Of a DNA stretch of 64,000 nt, positions 42,852 through 54,165 are shown piece by piece. Within the stretch, counting starts at the first letter, position 1, and the number at the start of each line of letters is the position of its first letter. Made by a program: the position numbers and the translations under genes. This stretch comes from Paenibacillus mesophilus (GTDB lineage Bacteria; Bacillota; Bacilli; Paenibacillales; NBRC-103111), in the NCBI RefSeq assembly GCF_005938385.1, contig NZ_VCRA01000004.1, positions 188,206 through 252,205 of the forward strand, written 5' to 3'. The notes under the pieces were generated by a model. It ran no database searches, was not told where the DNA came from, and saw only the letters and a program-made list of their open reading frames with translations.

Positions 42852-43044
42852 GAGACTGTCGATTAACTGCTAGAGAAGCGTGAACACGCCGTTCCAAGTG
42901 AAAAGATACCTTCTTCTGCTCAGACAGCTTGTTTTAAACTCCTGGATTGATAAGGATGTAGCGGTTGGAATTTAAATCCAAAACTCGCCAGAAGGTATCC
43001 TTTTCACTTTCCACTCCTTTATTCACCAGTTAATCGACAGTCTC
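42852..43044. mobile_element. 193-bp MITE with perfect 18-bp terminal inverted repeats
   Basis: GAGACTGTCGATTAACTG (42852-42869) and its exact complement (43027-43044) bound a non-coding segment. Inside, GTGAAAAGATACCTTCT (42898-42914) and AGAAGGTATCCTTTTCAC (42990-43006) form a second inverted pair with one bulged base. ATATA flanks both sides (42847-42851 and 43045-43049), consistent with a target duplication. No coding frame is inside. It is probably mobilised by a transposase elsewhere. The element lies 10 bases past the thiN stop. Confidence 0.88.
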
Positions 43045-43054
43045 ATATACCTGC

Positions 43055-43705
43055 TTATTCGTCCTTGCTCCGGATCACTAGAAGATGGCCGTCACGAATC
43101 TCCACATGGCCCGTCTCCCCGATGATTACATTGCTGATTCCGAGCGATTGCCCAAGCGTCAGCGTAGCGTCCGTCAACGGATACAGAAAGCCTTGCAGCG
43201 TAATGCCCGACGCCTCCAGACTGAGGGGTAGCAAAGAAACGTGGGTGTAGTTCCCTTTGACTAACGTGACATCCAGCTGTGCCGGACCAAGCAATAGAAT
43301 CTCGTTGCAAGCGTCGACGATGGAACAGCGGACGCCCCGCTCCATTCCTTTGCGCAGCAGGTGCACATTGGCCAGCGAATGGTCGAACCGGCTGCCGAGC
43401 GCGCCGAGCAGTACGATTTCCTGCGGATTGCGCTCCAGCGCCCAATTGAACGCCATCTCCGTATCGGTCCAATCTTTCATGACGGGATCGCAGTCGATGA
43501 AGCTTTCGCTGTGACGCCGCACTTCTTCCCGCTCCTCGGCCGTCACCGAGTCAAAGTCGCCCAGCGCCAGCGTCGGCCTTCGGCCGTTTCGGACGAGGAA
43601 CAGCGCTCCCCGATCGGCTCCTACGAGCACATCCCGCGGGCGTAATTGCTCAAGCGCCCACTCGCCCAGCGTCCCGCCCGTCACGATCACAACTCTGTCG
43701 GACAT
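43055..43705 (-). CDS. thiN: Thiamine pyrophosphokinase
   Basis: Cytosolic kinase forming thiamine diphosphate from thiamine and ATP. The 216-residue protein has LALGDFDSVT and DWTDTEMAF, the acidic motifs binding Mg-ATP. LLGALGSRFDHSLANVHLL follows, and the C-terminal beta domain ends in HVEIRDGHLLVIRS. ATG 43705 follows GGGGGAA; the longer in-frame start is unsupported. It lies 17 bases after the yigZ-like gene on the same strand, an operon. It supplies the cofactor of transketolase, encoded 4 kb away. Confidence 0.92.
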   Translation of the reverse strand: MSDRVVIVTGGTLGEWALEQLRPRDVLVGADRGALFLVRNGRRPTLALGDFDSVTAEEREEVRRHSESFIDCDPVMKDWTDTEMAFNWALERNPQEIVLLGALGSRFDHSLANVHLLRKGMERGVRCSIVDACNEILLLGPAQLDVTLVKGNYTHVSLLPLSLEASGITLQGFLYPLTDATLTLGQSLGISNVIIGETGHVEIRDGHLLVIRSKDE

Positions 43706-43722
43706 ATGCCGTTCCCCCGAAT

Positions 43723-44355
43723 TCATAATGGCACTTCCCGATACTCCGCCTCGCCGATTATAATGGACGCTTGTCCTTGCGTAACATCGGTCATCCACGC
43801 CGCGAAGGAATCGGCCTCGGCTTCGCGCGGCCAGCAGCTGAGCGTTACTTTGTCGGTGAATTGCGTCTCGCCGAGCATCGTTCCTTTACCGCGCAGCTCG
43901 TTGTCCACCTTGCCGTGCCACGTGTAGTCGATCTCCACCAGCACCTCCCGATGAAGCGCAAGCGTGACCGGCTCCGCCGCGGCCAAGCCTTCAACCGTGG
44001 CGTCGGTATAAGCGCGAATCAATCCTCCCGCGCCCAGCATGATTCCCCCGAAGTAACGGGTCACGACGACTACGGTATTTTTCAACCCTTGATTTTTAAT
44101 GACCTCAAGGATCGGCTTGCCTGCCGTGCCGCTCGGTTCACCGTCATCGGACTGCTTCTGGAATTGGTCGCGCTCCCCTACCACATAGGCGGAGCAATTA
44201 TGCGTAGCCGACCAATGCTCCTTCTTGATCTGCTCGATGAAGGCGACCGCTTCCTCCTCGCTTTCCACCGGCTTGACGTGGCCGATGAACCGCGATTTCT
44301 TGATGACGATTTCGGCGGACGCCTGCCGCTTCACCGTCCGGTATTGCTCCAGCAT
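43723..44355 (-). CDS. yigZ: YigZ/IMPACT family protein
   Basis: A 210-residue protein of the UPF0029/IMPACT family. The signature is SDDGEPSGTAGKPILEVI, with VVVTRYFGGIMLGAGGLIRAYTDA in the first domain and a DUF1949-type C-terminal domain. The bacterial role is unclear; related eukaryotic IMPACT binds GCN1. ATG 44355 has GAGAGAGGGTGA upstream. First gene of a two-gene unit with thiN. Confidence 0.9.
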   Translation of the reverse strand: MLEQYRTVKRQASAEIVIKKSRFIGHVKPVESEEEAVAFIEQIKKEHWSATHNCSAYVVGERDQFQKQSDDGEPSGTAGKPILEVIKNQGLKNTVVVVTRYFGGIMLGAGGLIRAYTDATVEGLAAAEPVTLALHREVLVEIDYTWHGKVDNELRGKGTMLGETQFTDKVTLSCWPREAEADSFAAWMTDVTQGQASIIIGEAEYREVPL

Positions 44356-44390
44356 TCGTCTCACCCTCTCTCCCGGCTGTCGTATGAAAG

Positions 44391-44433
44391 GGGCGGGCAG
44401 GTCAAAGCGCATCCGCCTTCGACTTGCCCGCCC
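44391..44433. terminator. Terminator downstream of pgi
   Basis: GGGCGGGCAGGTC/GACTTGCCCGCCC (44391-44403/44419-44431 region) is a long GC-rich stem between pgi and yigZ. The U-tract is weak. Confidence 0.7.
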
Positions 44434-44446
44434 TTATTCGTTTTCC

Positions 44447-45802
44447 TTACTTGCCCAAGCGCGCTTCCAGCTCCGCCTTCTCCTTCTCGTAGCCCGGTTT
44501 GCCGAGCAGGGCGAACATGTTTTTCTTATAAGCCTCGACTCCCGGCTGGTCGAACGGATTGACGCCGAGCAAGTAGCCGCTCACGCCGCACGCCTTCTCG
44601 AAGAAATAAGCCATATACCCGAACGAATAGGCCGATATGTCCGGAATCGTCACGATCAGGTTCGGCACTCCGCCGTCGGTATGGGCGAGCATCGTACCTT
44701 GGAACGCTTTTTTGTTGACGAAATCCATCGTTTGGCCGGCCAGGAAATTGAGACCGTCCAAGTTTTCCGGGTCGGTGCCGATGACGATTTGCTCGGGAAC
44801 GTTCGCTACCTGAATGACCGTCTCGAACAGGTTGCGCGAGCCTTCCTGAATAAATTGCCCCATCGAGTGCAGGTCGGCGGAGAAATCGACCGAAGCGGGA
44901 TAAATGCCTTTCTGGTCCTTCCCTTCGCTTTCCCCGTAAAGCTGCTTCCACCATTCGGATACGTAATGGAGCGAAGGCTCATAGTTGACGAGAATCTCGA
45001 TTGCTTTGCCTTTGCGGTACAGCGCATTGCGCACGGCGGCGTACTGGTAGCTTGCATTAGCCTCCAAATCAGGGCTGCTGTACTCGCGGGACGCGTCAGC
45101 CGCTCCCTGCATCATCGAATCGATATCGATACCGGCAACGGCAATCGGCAGAAGACCTACCGCCGTAAGCACGGAGTAGCGTCCGCCTACGTCGTCCGGG
45201 ATGACGAACGTTTCGTAGCCTTCGGCGTCGGCCAGCTTTTTCAAGGCGCCCTTCTCCCGGTCGGTCGTCGCATAGATCCGCTTGCGTGCTCCGTCCTTGC
45301 CGTACTGGCGTTCCAGCAGCTCGCGGAAAATCCGGAAAGCGATGGCCGGTTCGGTCGTCGTGCCCGATTTCGAGATAACGTTGACGGAAACGCGCTTGCC
45401 CTCCAGCAATTGCAGCAGATGCGTCACATACGTCGAGCTGATGTTATTGCCTACGAAGTACACTTCCGGGGTGTTTCTCTTTTCTTTGGGAAGCATGTTA
45501 TAGAAGGAATGCGACAGCATTTCGATCGCGGCTCTTGCTCCCAGATACGACCCGCCGATCCCGATGACGACGAGCGCGTCCGAATCGGATTGAATGCGCT
45601 TCGCAGCGTCGCGAATGCGCGCGAATTCTTCTCTATCATACTGCGTGGGCAGCTCGATCCAGCCCAAATAATCGGCTCCCGCTCCCGTTCCGCGGTGCAG
45701 CTGCTCGTGGGCCAGGCGAATCGGTTCCCGGAAATAATCGATTTCGTGCTGCTGCACGAAGGCTAGCGCTGGGCTATAGTCGAATTGAAGCTTTTGGCTC
45801 AT
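44447..45802 (-). CDS. pgi: Glucose-6-phosphate isomerase
   Basis: Glycolytic enzyme interconverting glucose-6-phosphate and fructose-6-phosphate. The 451-residue protein has the short bacterial form: [42 protein letters not shown], the second PGI signature ending [20 protein letters not shown], and [13 protein letters not shown]-like [16 protein letters not shown] 45802 has GAGGAGGACTATTC; the longer ORF start is unsupported. Solitary gene with its own terminator. Confidence 0.96.
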   Translation of the reverse strand: MSQKLQFDYSPALAFVQQHEIDYFREPIRLAHEQLHRGTGAGADYLGWIELPTQYDREEFARIRDAAKRIQSDSDALVVIGIGGSYLGARAAIEMLSHSFYNMLPKEKRNTPEVYFVGNNISSTYVTHLLQLLEGKRVSVNVISKSGTTTEPAIAFRIFRELLERQYGKDGARKRIYATTDREKGALKKLADAEGYETFVIPDDVGGRYSVLTAVGLLPIAVAGIDIDSMMQGAADASREYSSPDLEANASYQYAAVRNALYRKGKAIEILVNYEPSLHYVSEWWKQLYGESEGKDQKGIYPASVDFSADLHSMGQFIQEGSRNLFETVIQVANVPEQIVIGTDPENLDGLNFLAGQTMDFVNKKAFQGTMLAHTDGGVPNLIVTIPDISAYSFGYMAYFFEKACGVSGYLLGVNPFDQPGVEAYKKNMFALLGKPGYEKEKAELEARLGK

Positions 45803-46006
45803 GAATAGTCCTCCTCGAAACTGGCGAAGTATAATTTTTCTATGCTTGTTCATGTCATTAATGTTACAGATAGAATACTTGAATTGTCCGAGCAAAAGCA
45901 AGTAAGGTCAGGTCATTCACAGAGGATGCCGGAAATGCTACAATAGTTCTAGGACCAGCAGCACTCCAGGCACTATCTTCGCTGCAAATATCTCGAGGTG
46001 AATACG

Positions 46007-47308
46007 ATGAAAAAAATCGGCTTTATCGGCCTGGGAACGATGGGTCTGCCTATGGCGGCCAATCTGCTGCGCAAAGGCTACTCCTTGTCCGTATACAACC
46101 GTACGGCGGAAAAAAACGCGGAATTGGTTCGCCAAGGAGCGGAAGCTGCAGCTACTCCAGCCGACGCGGCCCGGGATGCGGACGTTTTGATTACGATGCT
46201 CAGCAACGACACCGCCATCCGGCAAACGTTTTACGATCCAAAAGGAATTATGGAGGGCATTCGTCCCGGCATGACCGTGATCGATTGCAGCACCATATCC
46301 CCACATATGAGCAAAACCCTTCATGCAGAACTTGCCGAACATGCCGTCCACTTTCTGGATGCGCCCGTAACGGGCAGCAAGCCGGCAGCGGAGAACGGTA
46401 CGCTTTTGTTTATGGTTGGCGGGAACGAAGAAGCATTGAACGAACAAAAGGACGTCTTCGAGGCGATGGGCAACAAGATCGTCTATATGGGACCTTCCGG
46501 GTCCGGATCATACGCCAAGCTGGCGCATAATACGATGGTCGGGATCAACGCCATCGGCTTCATCGAAGGTATGGCGCTGGCGGCCAAGGCGAACGTCGAT
46601 TTGGATAAATTTTACGAAATCGTCATGGCCGGCGGAGCTAGCAGCAAGCAAGCCGAATTGAAAGGCCCGAAAATATTGGGACGCAATTTCGACACTCAAT
46701 TCTCGATGCAGCTGATGCATAAAGATTTGCGTCTCGCTTCGCAATTGACCGACCAGCTCCAATTGACCGCACCGCTCCTCAACCTCGCCAAAAACGTGTA
46801 CGAAATGGGACTCAGCAAAGGACTCGGCGAGCAGGACTTGTCCGCGATCGTGCAGTGCTACGAAGAATGGATGGACAAGAAAATCGAAGCTTGCAAGCAT
46901 AATGAAAGCCAACCCGAAGTGCTTCTTACGAAACAGGATTTGAACATCGAACGCCGCCGCAGCGTGCGCGTCCCGATGAACATCCGTCTGCTTCTCTCGG
47001 TCTACCAATGGGAGCAGGAAGGTTCGTTCTCCGGGCAAAATATTGAAGGCACGCTATACGATTTGTCCGACAGCGGCCTTCAAGTGACCAGCACGTTCCC
47101 GCTGGCTCAAGATATGTTCATCGTGATCCATTTCCCGCAGGAGGCCGAATTGCCGCCGATCACAGCCCGGATCATCCGCGTGTTCTCGGACGGAGGCTTG
47201 TTCCGCTACGGCTGCATGCTGTCCGGACTTCCGCCCCACACGCGCATCAAGCTGGAGGAATACATTCAAGAGAAGCTTCAGGAAACCGAGACGAAAGAGC
47301 AGACGTAA
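46007..47308 (+). CDS. Beta-hydroxyacid dehydrogenase fused to a C-terminal PilZ domain
   Basis: A single open frame of 433 residues. Residues 1-295 form a complete 3-hydroxyisobutyrate/GLYR-type dehydrogenase: [18 protein letters not shown] (4-21), [16 protein letters not shown] (118-133), and catalytic Lys171 in [12 protein letters not shown]. Residues 311-425 form a PilZ domain with R317-x-x-x-R321 (in ERRRSVRVP) and D352-x-S354-x-x-G357 (in [10 protein letters not shown]), the c-di-GMP-binding motifs. ATG 46007 follows GAGGTGA; GTG 45998 is less likely. The SGSK-type substrate loop suggests a gamma-hydroxybutyrate/succinic-semialdehyde or glyoxylate reductase subclass. No linker stop or frameshift is visible. 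The 3' end overlaps ppnP by 31 bases. Confidence 0.9.
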   Translation: MKKIGFIGLGTMGLPMAANLLRKGYSLSVYNRTAEKNAELVRQGAEAAATPADAARDADVLITMLSNDTAIRQTFYDPKGIMEGIRPGMTVIDCSTISPHMSKTLHAELAEHAVHFLDAPVTGSKPAAENGTLLFMVGGNEEALNEQKDVFEAMGNKIVYMGPSGSGSYAKLAHNTMVGINAIGFIEGMALAAKANVDLDKFYEIVMAGGASSKQAELKGPKILGRNFDTQFSMQLMHKDLRLASQLTDQLQLTAPLLNLAKNVYEMGLSKGLGEQDLSAIVQCYEEWMDKKIEACKHNESQPEVLLTKQDLNIERRRSVRVPMNIRLLLSVYQWEQEGSFSGQNIEGTLYDLSDSGLQVTSTFPLAQDMFIVIHFPQEAELPPITARIIRVFSDGGLFRYGCMLSGLPPHTRIKLEEYIQEKLQETETKEQT

Positions 47309-47598
47309 TCGGTTATCGTTTTCACGTCCATTTTGAACGTAGCGTTCGCCGGGACTTCGAATTGCGTTCCGCCCTTGTACGGCCTCCACTCGGTTTCGCC
47401 CGGAAGCAGCACGAGCAGGTCGCCTGCCGTAATTTCCATAATTTCAACCGTATCCGTCGTAAACTCGTATGTACCCGGGAGCATAAGGCCAAGCGTTTTT
47501 TTGGAGCCATCCGGAAAGACGACGGTACGGCTAGTAACGCCCCCGTCGAAGTAGACGTTTGCTTTTTTCGATACGGTTACATTGTTAAACTGGGACAT
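47278..47598 (-). CDS. ppnP: Pyrimidine/purine nucleoside phosphorylase PpnP
   Basis: A small cupin (106 residues) of the DUF1255 family, phosphorolysing many nucleosides. Signatures: [52 protein letters not shown] and [16 protein letters not shown] 47598 has GGGAGAG 10 bases upstream; the longer ORF start is unlikely. Its end overlaps the convergent dehydrogenase-PilZ gene by 31 bases. No terminator lies between, so antisense transcripts are likely. Confidence 0.9.
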   Translation of the reverse strand: MSQFNNVTVSKKANVYFDGGVTSRTVVFPDGSKKTLGLMLPGTYEFTTDTVEIMEITAGDLLVLLPGETEWRPYKGGTQFEVPANATFKMDVKTITDYVCSFVSVS

Positions 47599-47677
47599 AT
47601 TGTGGACACTCTCCCTACTTATATTCGAATAAGTCCCCGCCGCTCGGTACGAGCACGCACCGCAAGCGTACGGGTTT

Positions 47678-47712
47678 ACAAAAAGAGTCCTTTTGGGACT
47701 CTTTTTGTTGTT
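47678..47712. terminator. Terminator downstream of transketolase
   Basis: AAAAAGAGTCC/GGACTCTTTTT with a 5-base loop gives a T tract on both strands. It closes the transketolase gene on the minus strand. Confidence 0.9.
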
Positions 47713-47751
47713 ATTCATCATCTAAAATTGAATGGATATACGCGGTCGGAT

Positions 47752-49767
<2,016 letters not shown>

Positions 49768-50100
49768 TAATCCATTCCTCCCAAAAATCGGTATTCGCCG
49801 CGTCTCGGGTGTCTCCCGGGCGCGAACCCCCCTCTTTCTCCAGCGGACAGTTCAGTCGCTTGCATTATTGTACCATTTGATGTGCCCGTTTACCACAATC
49901 TCCGATTGAAAAAGTGTCTTTCGCTTTCATTTGTCAAAAAGCTCAGACAAGGTGCACATGAAGCCCCGCACCCTACGCAGGTTCATATAAAAACTTTATC
50001 AACGTGTAAAAGCTTTTGCATCTGGACTAGGCACATTTGTACGGCCAAGTACCGGTATGCAAAAAACCGGAGGCACTGCCCCCGGTTTCATCTATCTATA
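49768..50100. other. Intergenic region between transketolase and CAP protein genes
   Basis: About 330 bases upstream of tkt. It contains the probable tkt promoter and, at its left end in gene order, the terminator of the CAP gene. No coding frame with a start signal is seen. TGTCAAAAAGCTCAG and other short motifs are not assignable. Confidence 0.5.
50060..50090 (-). terminator. Terminator of the CAP-domain gene
   Basis: On the minus strand GAAACCGGGGGCAGTGCCTCCGG folds as a stem (AAACCGG/CCGGTTT) and is followed by TTTTTTGC. Confidence 0.85.
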
Positions 50101-50886
50101 TTAGTTAGCAATAAACTCCTGAACCCATTCACCGTTGTAGTAGGCGACTCCGATTTTCGTAAAGTTCGGGCTTAAAATGTTTTGACGGTGCCCTTGGCTG
50201 TTCATCCATGCATTCATGACTTCCTGCGGATTGCGCTGTCCTTTGGCAATGTTCTCGCCTGCATACGAGTAGTTAATGCCATAAGCTTTCATCATGTCGA
50301 ACGGAGAACCGTACGTTGGGGAGTTATGGTCAAAATAGTTGTTGTTGTACATATCTTTGGCTTTATCGAGAGCCATGTTCGTAAGCGCCGGGTCGCTCGC
50401 AAGCGGCGAAAGTCCGGCCTTTGCGCGTTCTTGGTTAACCAGGGATACGACTTGATCGGCATAAGCGGAAGCGGTTGTTGTCGCGGAATCGCCCGCACCT
50501 TGGCCGCTGCCGGCGGAACCGTTGTTTGCCCCCGTGTTCGAATCCGGCTTTGCGGTGCCTTGGTTTGCGTCCGGTTTCGTCGTACCTTGGTTCGTTCCTG
50601 CATTCGAACCTTGGTTCCCGCCGTAATACCATTTATTCCCGCCATACTTCGTACCGTAGTCGACACCCGTATTCGGGATATAGAATGTCATTCCAGGCCA
50701 CACTATAGTCGTGTTCGAGCCTTGAATGTTTCGCAGCAAATCGTTAATGGAAATTCCGAAGCTCTGGGACACTTTCAACGCCGAATCATTGCCCGCAGAC
50801 GTACTTGGAGCGGCATAAGCCGATCCGGCTCCGGCTATGACACTGAGTGCAATTGCTCCTGTCACTACAGATTTCTTGAAACGCAT
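50101..50886 (-). CDS. Secreted LysM-like/CAP-domain (SCP/PR1) protein
   Basis: A 261-residue exported protein. The signal peptide is MRFKKSVVTGAIALSVIAGAGSAYAAP. A LysM-like segment follows (LKVSQSFGISINDLLRNIQGS..TIVWPGMTFYIP, about 36-73). Then come a low-complexity Gly/Asn/Thr linker and a CAP domain of the YkwD type (VVSLVNQERAKAGLSPLASDPALTNMALDKA and YAGENIAKGQRNPQEVMNAWMNSQGHRQNIL). ATG 50886 is favoured over ATG 50895 because of spacing to AAGGAGAGG. It is under a c-di-AMP riboswitch, which fits a cell-wall function. Confidence 0.93.
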   Translation of the reverse strand: MRFKKSVVTGAIALSVIAGAGSAYAAPSTSAGNDSALKVSQSFGISINDLLRNIQGSNTTIVWPGMTFYIPNTGVDYGTKYGGNKWYYGGNQGSNAGTNQGTTKPDANQGTAKPDSNTGANNGSAGSGQGAGDSATTTASAYADQVVSLVNQERAKAGLSPLASDPALTNMALDKAKDMYNNNYFDHNSPTYGSPFDMMKAYGINYSYAGENIAKGQRNPQEVMNAWMNSQGHRQNILSPNFTKIGVAYYNGEWVQEFIAN

Positions 50887-50907
50887 GGAAAACATCCTCT
50901 CCTTATT

Positions 50908-51035
50908 TTGGCCTGCGAGGTTAGCTGACGGGTTCGGGTCAAAGAGCAATCACCCGGCCATAGCAGTGGCTTCACCCCGGAAACATTGGGTTCCCCGCGC
51001 TTTCTGGAAGCTTCGGCCTTATTCGAATTCCCCAT
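50908..51035 (-). promoter_or_regulatory. c-di-AMP riboswitch (ydaO/yuaA type)
   Basis: The 5' leader of the CAP gene contains the hallmark sequence CCGAACCCGTCAGCTAACCT, followed by CGCAGGC. Upstream elements GGGGAACCCAATGTTTC, CGGGGTGAA and GCCGGGTGA appear in the right order. These match the known class that binds c-di-AMP and usually turns off cell-wall hydrolase and K+ transport genes. No clear terminator lies between aptamer and start codon in the last 20 bases, so the output mode is unclear. Confidence 0.92.
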
Positions 51036-51250
51036 GAAAAGAACCGGCATACTTCGCAGCGTGCCGTCTTTCCTGCGGTCGTTCCATGATAACATGGTAC
51101 ATATACCGGGTCACTGCATAAAGATTTCCATCAGAGCGCATTCGCCCGCCCCGCGTAATTCATAACCCGGCACCGATAATGCATTTTACAGGCTCGGCAA
51201 GATGATCTATGATGAGGTCAACGCTGCTTTTTTACATGGGAGGAAGCACG

Positions 51251-52105
51251 ATGGCCGTCGTCATGTTCAGATCATCGGACTACATGCCGGATGATTTCCC
51301 GTTCACCGTTTCCTTGAAATCCGAGAAGCGATACACGAAACCAACCCATTCCCACGATTATTTGCAGCTTTGCTATATGGCATCGGGCAGCTGTTACCAT
51401 TGGGTGAACGGCCGGCGGTGGGATTTGCATGCGGGGGATCTGTTTGCCATTCCGCCGTTTGCCGCGCATCGGTTGGAGAATCGGCCCCATTTTCCGTTCC
51501 GGATGGTCCAACTCGATTTTGCCGCAGAATTCGTCTCGCAGCAGTCATTGGATGTTCTCCCGAACCGGCATGAACCGCTGCCGCAAGTTCAACTGGCCGC
51601 CCCGCATCAAGAAGCGGTCAATCAGCTTACTGAAGCGATCATGACGGAATGGAGCAACCGGGAAGCCGGCTATAAGCTGGTTATCCGCGCGGAGCTGATC
51701 AAGCTGATCGTTCTGCTGGCGCGGCAATCCGCACGCCAAAAAGCCTGCGATCCGGGGGGCGCCCGAACCGCAAGCCATAAACATACCGTATTGGAAGCCG
51801 TCCGTTATATCGAGAGCCATTTTGCTGAGCCGCTTCGACTGGAGGACGCCGCCTTCGTTTCCTCCTTGTCACCCGATTATTTCAGCAATCTGCTCAAGCA
51901 GCTTACCGGCAAAACGTTCGTCGAAACGTTAACCGGCGTGCGCATTCGCCATGCGAAGCGACTGCTGGCGACAACCGATTTGAAAGTGATCGAAGTATGC
52001 TTTCAATCGGGCTTTCAAAACGTCGGACACTTCAACGAAGTGTTCAAGCGATTAACCGGAGTATCGCCGAAACAGTACCGGCTTTCCTATCGAGATCGGA
52101 ACTAA
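51251..52105 (+). CDS. AraC-family regulator with cupin domain
   Basis: A 284-residue regulator. The cupin half reads KPTHSHDYLQLCYMASGSCYHWVNGRRWDLHAGDLFAIPPFAAHRL. The HTH pair reads LRLEDAAFVSSLSPDYFSNLLKQLTGKTFVETLTGVRI and IEVCFQSGFQNVGHFNEVFKRLTGVSPKQYR. ATG 51251 follows GGGAGGAAG; an upstream ATG is in frame but unsupported. It converges on the esterase/SDR/heparinase operon with a 4-base overlap and probably regulates it. Confidence 0.9.
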   Translation: MAVVMFRSSDYMPDDFPFTVSLKSEKRYTKPTHSHDYLQLCYMASGSCYHWVNGRRWDLHAGDLFAIPPFAAHRLENRPHFPFRMVQLDFAAEFVSQQSLDVLPNRHEPLPQVQLAAPHQEAVNQLTEAIMTEWSNREAGYKLVIRAELIKLIVLLARQSARQKACDPGGARTASHKHTVLEAVRYIESHFAEPLRLEDAAFVSSLSPDYFSNLLKQLTGKTFVETLTGVRIRHAKRLLATTDLKVIEVCFQSGFQNVGHFNEVFKRLTGVSPKQYRLSYRDRN

Positions 52106-54165
52106 TCTTCGATTCGCAGCCCATAGTCCGGGTCAAGCCGGCACGCTACCGTTTGCCCGTCGGCCTGGATCGTTACCCTGTCTTCCTTAAGCCAAACAAG
52201 CTCGGTCGGCTCCCGTCCGGATCGATGAACGCTTATAAATAAAGCGGAACGCCCTTGTTGGCGATGAATCCACCCGGCTTGCTTCTTTGCCGGGTTATCC
52301 GCCGTTCCCGGCGCCAGCACCCCGGTAACGCTGGAGGACGGTAGCACGAGAAGCGTAGTCGAAAGCGCAATCCCGCTCTCCCCGCCATCCGGCTCGCCTA
52401 TGCAGCTGACTGAGGAAACGCCGGAACAGCCGTCTCCCTTACATACGCCGCCGATTGTAACCAATCTGGGGTATTCGATAAAAGATGGGAGCGCCGCCCC
52501 CGATTCGGATGCCGGATTCGTTACGGACGATGTTTCAGCCCTCTTCCACTCAATCGTTTGACAGCCCGTGTAATAAGGGAGATCGAATATACAGTCGCGG
52601 TCGGAAGTAACTTCCACCCAATCGAGCAGCCAGTCTGACGCCAGCAGCACGTGCCGGTTTATCACACAGCCGGGATACGCTTCGTCGGATCTGAACCACC
52701 CCAGATGAAACCGGCCCGAACCATCCGCTTCAAAGCGGAGGCATTTGCCTGTATGAGGCGCTTGGGGCTTGCCGTCCACCGTAACGGTATGATGTGAAAT
52801 CGTCGCCGCGTACCAATCTTTCCGCATCGCCGACCCGTAAGGGACCATGCCGGGATCGGTGATGAACGTTCCCGCCGCACTATGGTACAAAGACAAATGA
52901 AGCTTGTCGTAATGCCCGTGAGAGCCGCCGTGGGGACCGAAATCGAGTAAATAACCGAGCTCATTGCCGTGCAGCCGGCCAATGGCGTACCCGGAATCGG
53001 GCAGCAGCAAGGAAGGACGTTCCGGCATCTTATCCAAGAGGTCACGCTCTCCGGCCCCGAACAATACCGCCTCCAATCCTTGCCGTCCGCCTGTCCCGCC
53101 GTACAGCTGCCTGTACGCTTCCGCCAACATAGGCTCATACTCCGGTTTCCCGAATTTCCTGCTAGCCTGCTCCATCACTTCGGCTATTTCCCGCGCATAA
53201 GGCTGGCGTTCGTAGGGCCCGTCGTGAAGCGCGGGCAGTCTCCCGTTAACATTGGCAAGCTGTGCAAGCAAGTCGGCCATATCTTCTATCGATTGGCCCT
53301 TGCTGCCGCGCAGCCGGTATAAGTCGATCCCGAATCGGCCGGCCATTTCCGCCGCAATCCAATACGCCCGCAAGACGAATACGTGGTAATATACACTTCC
53401 CTCGTGTTCGAACCGGTCCGGATATACGCCGATCGACAAATGATGGGCAAAGCCGCCCTCGGCTTCAATCAAGCTTCTCAAGCCCCGCTCGTTGTCTGTG
53501 ACCGCATAAACGGCACACAAAGCCGCGAACAGCCAAGCCGTGTAGTTGCTCTCCGGCGTTCGTTTCTCGAATACGAGAACCCGGTGCGATTCGGTCAAGT
53601 TCGCTTCCAGCATGGACGCGAACTGCACGACAAGCCCCCAATGTTCCTCCGCGAACGCATACCCCTCATCCCTCAGCAGCAGCACCGCCCGCAGAATGAC
53701 GGACGCCCAGATCGATTCCGTCAACGCTTGATGGAATACCCGACCTTTCAGCATCCAAGACGACGCTTCCGGATGAATCGGAAAGCGCGGGTACAGTCGA
53801 GCGTATTCGAGAACGATGTCGACGGCCAATCGCGCATATCGGTTTTCTCCGGTTGCGGCGTATACGGCCGATGCCTGAAGCGCATACCGGGCCAGACCCT
53901 GATGCTTGAACACGAGCCACGCACCGCGAAACGGCTCGCCGTGCAGGACGCAACCGTACTGGCAGCGGAACGTATCCGTTTCGGTCTGCGCCGGATCGAA
54001 CAGCAGCTCCGTATGATGCTCCGGGCATACGTAAACATGCCACCAGCCGCCGGGAGACGACGGAACGTTCAATGCCTCAGCGGGCAGATCATCCAGCTCC
54101 GTACGCAGCCGAATGATCTCTTCGCGGTACCATGAGTCGCGTGTGTATTTGTCTTTAAGGCTCAT
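52102..54165 (-). CDS. Heparinase II/III-like lyase, second copy
   Basis: A 687-residue protein without signal peptide. The helical toroid has a Cys/His cluster (VCPEHHTELLFDP, CQYGC) near residues 50-75, possibly a metal site. The heparinase_II_III domain has GPHGGSHGHYDKLHLSLYHSAAGTFITDPG and ISHHTVTVDGKPQ. It probably degrades an intracellular uronate-containing oligosaccharide. The start codon overlaps the SDR stop (ATGA), so they are coupled. It is the last gene of esterase-SDR-lyase. The 3' end overlaps the AraC gene by 4 bases. Confidence 0.85.
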   Translation of the reverse strand: MSLKDKYTRDSWYREEIIRLRTELDDLPAEALNVPSSPGGWWHVYVCPEHHTELLFDPAQTETDTFRCQYGCVLHGEPFRGAWLVFKHQGLARYALQASAVYAATGENRYARLAVDIVLEYARLYPRFPIHPEASSWMLKGRVFHQALTESIWASVILRAVLLLRDEGYAFAEEHWGLVVQFASMLEANLTESHRVLVFEKRTPESNYTAWLFAALCAVYAVTDNERGLRSLIEAEGGFAHHLSIGVYPDRFEHEGSVYYHVFVLRAYWIAAEMAGRFGIDLYRLRGSKGQSIEDMADLLAQLANVNGRLPALHDGPYERQPYAREIAEVMEQASRKFGKPEYEPMLAEAYRQLYGGTGGRQGLEAVLFGAGERDLLDKMPERPSLLLPDSGYAIGRLHGNELGYLLDFGPHGGSHGHYDKLHLSLYHSAAGTFITDPGMVPYGSAMRKDWYAATISHHTVTVDGKPQAPHTGKCLRFEADGSGRFHLGWFRSDEAYPGCVINRHVLLASDWLLDWVEVTSDRDCIFDLPYYTGCQTIEWKRAETSSVTNPASESGAALPSFIEYPRLVTIGGVCKGDGCSGVSSVSCIGEPDGGESGIALSTTLLVLPSSSVTGVLAPGTADNPAKKQAGWIHRQQGRSALFISVHRSGREPTELVWLKEDRVTIQADGQTVACRLDPDYGLRIED

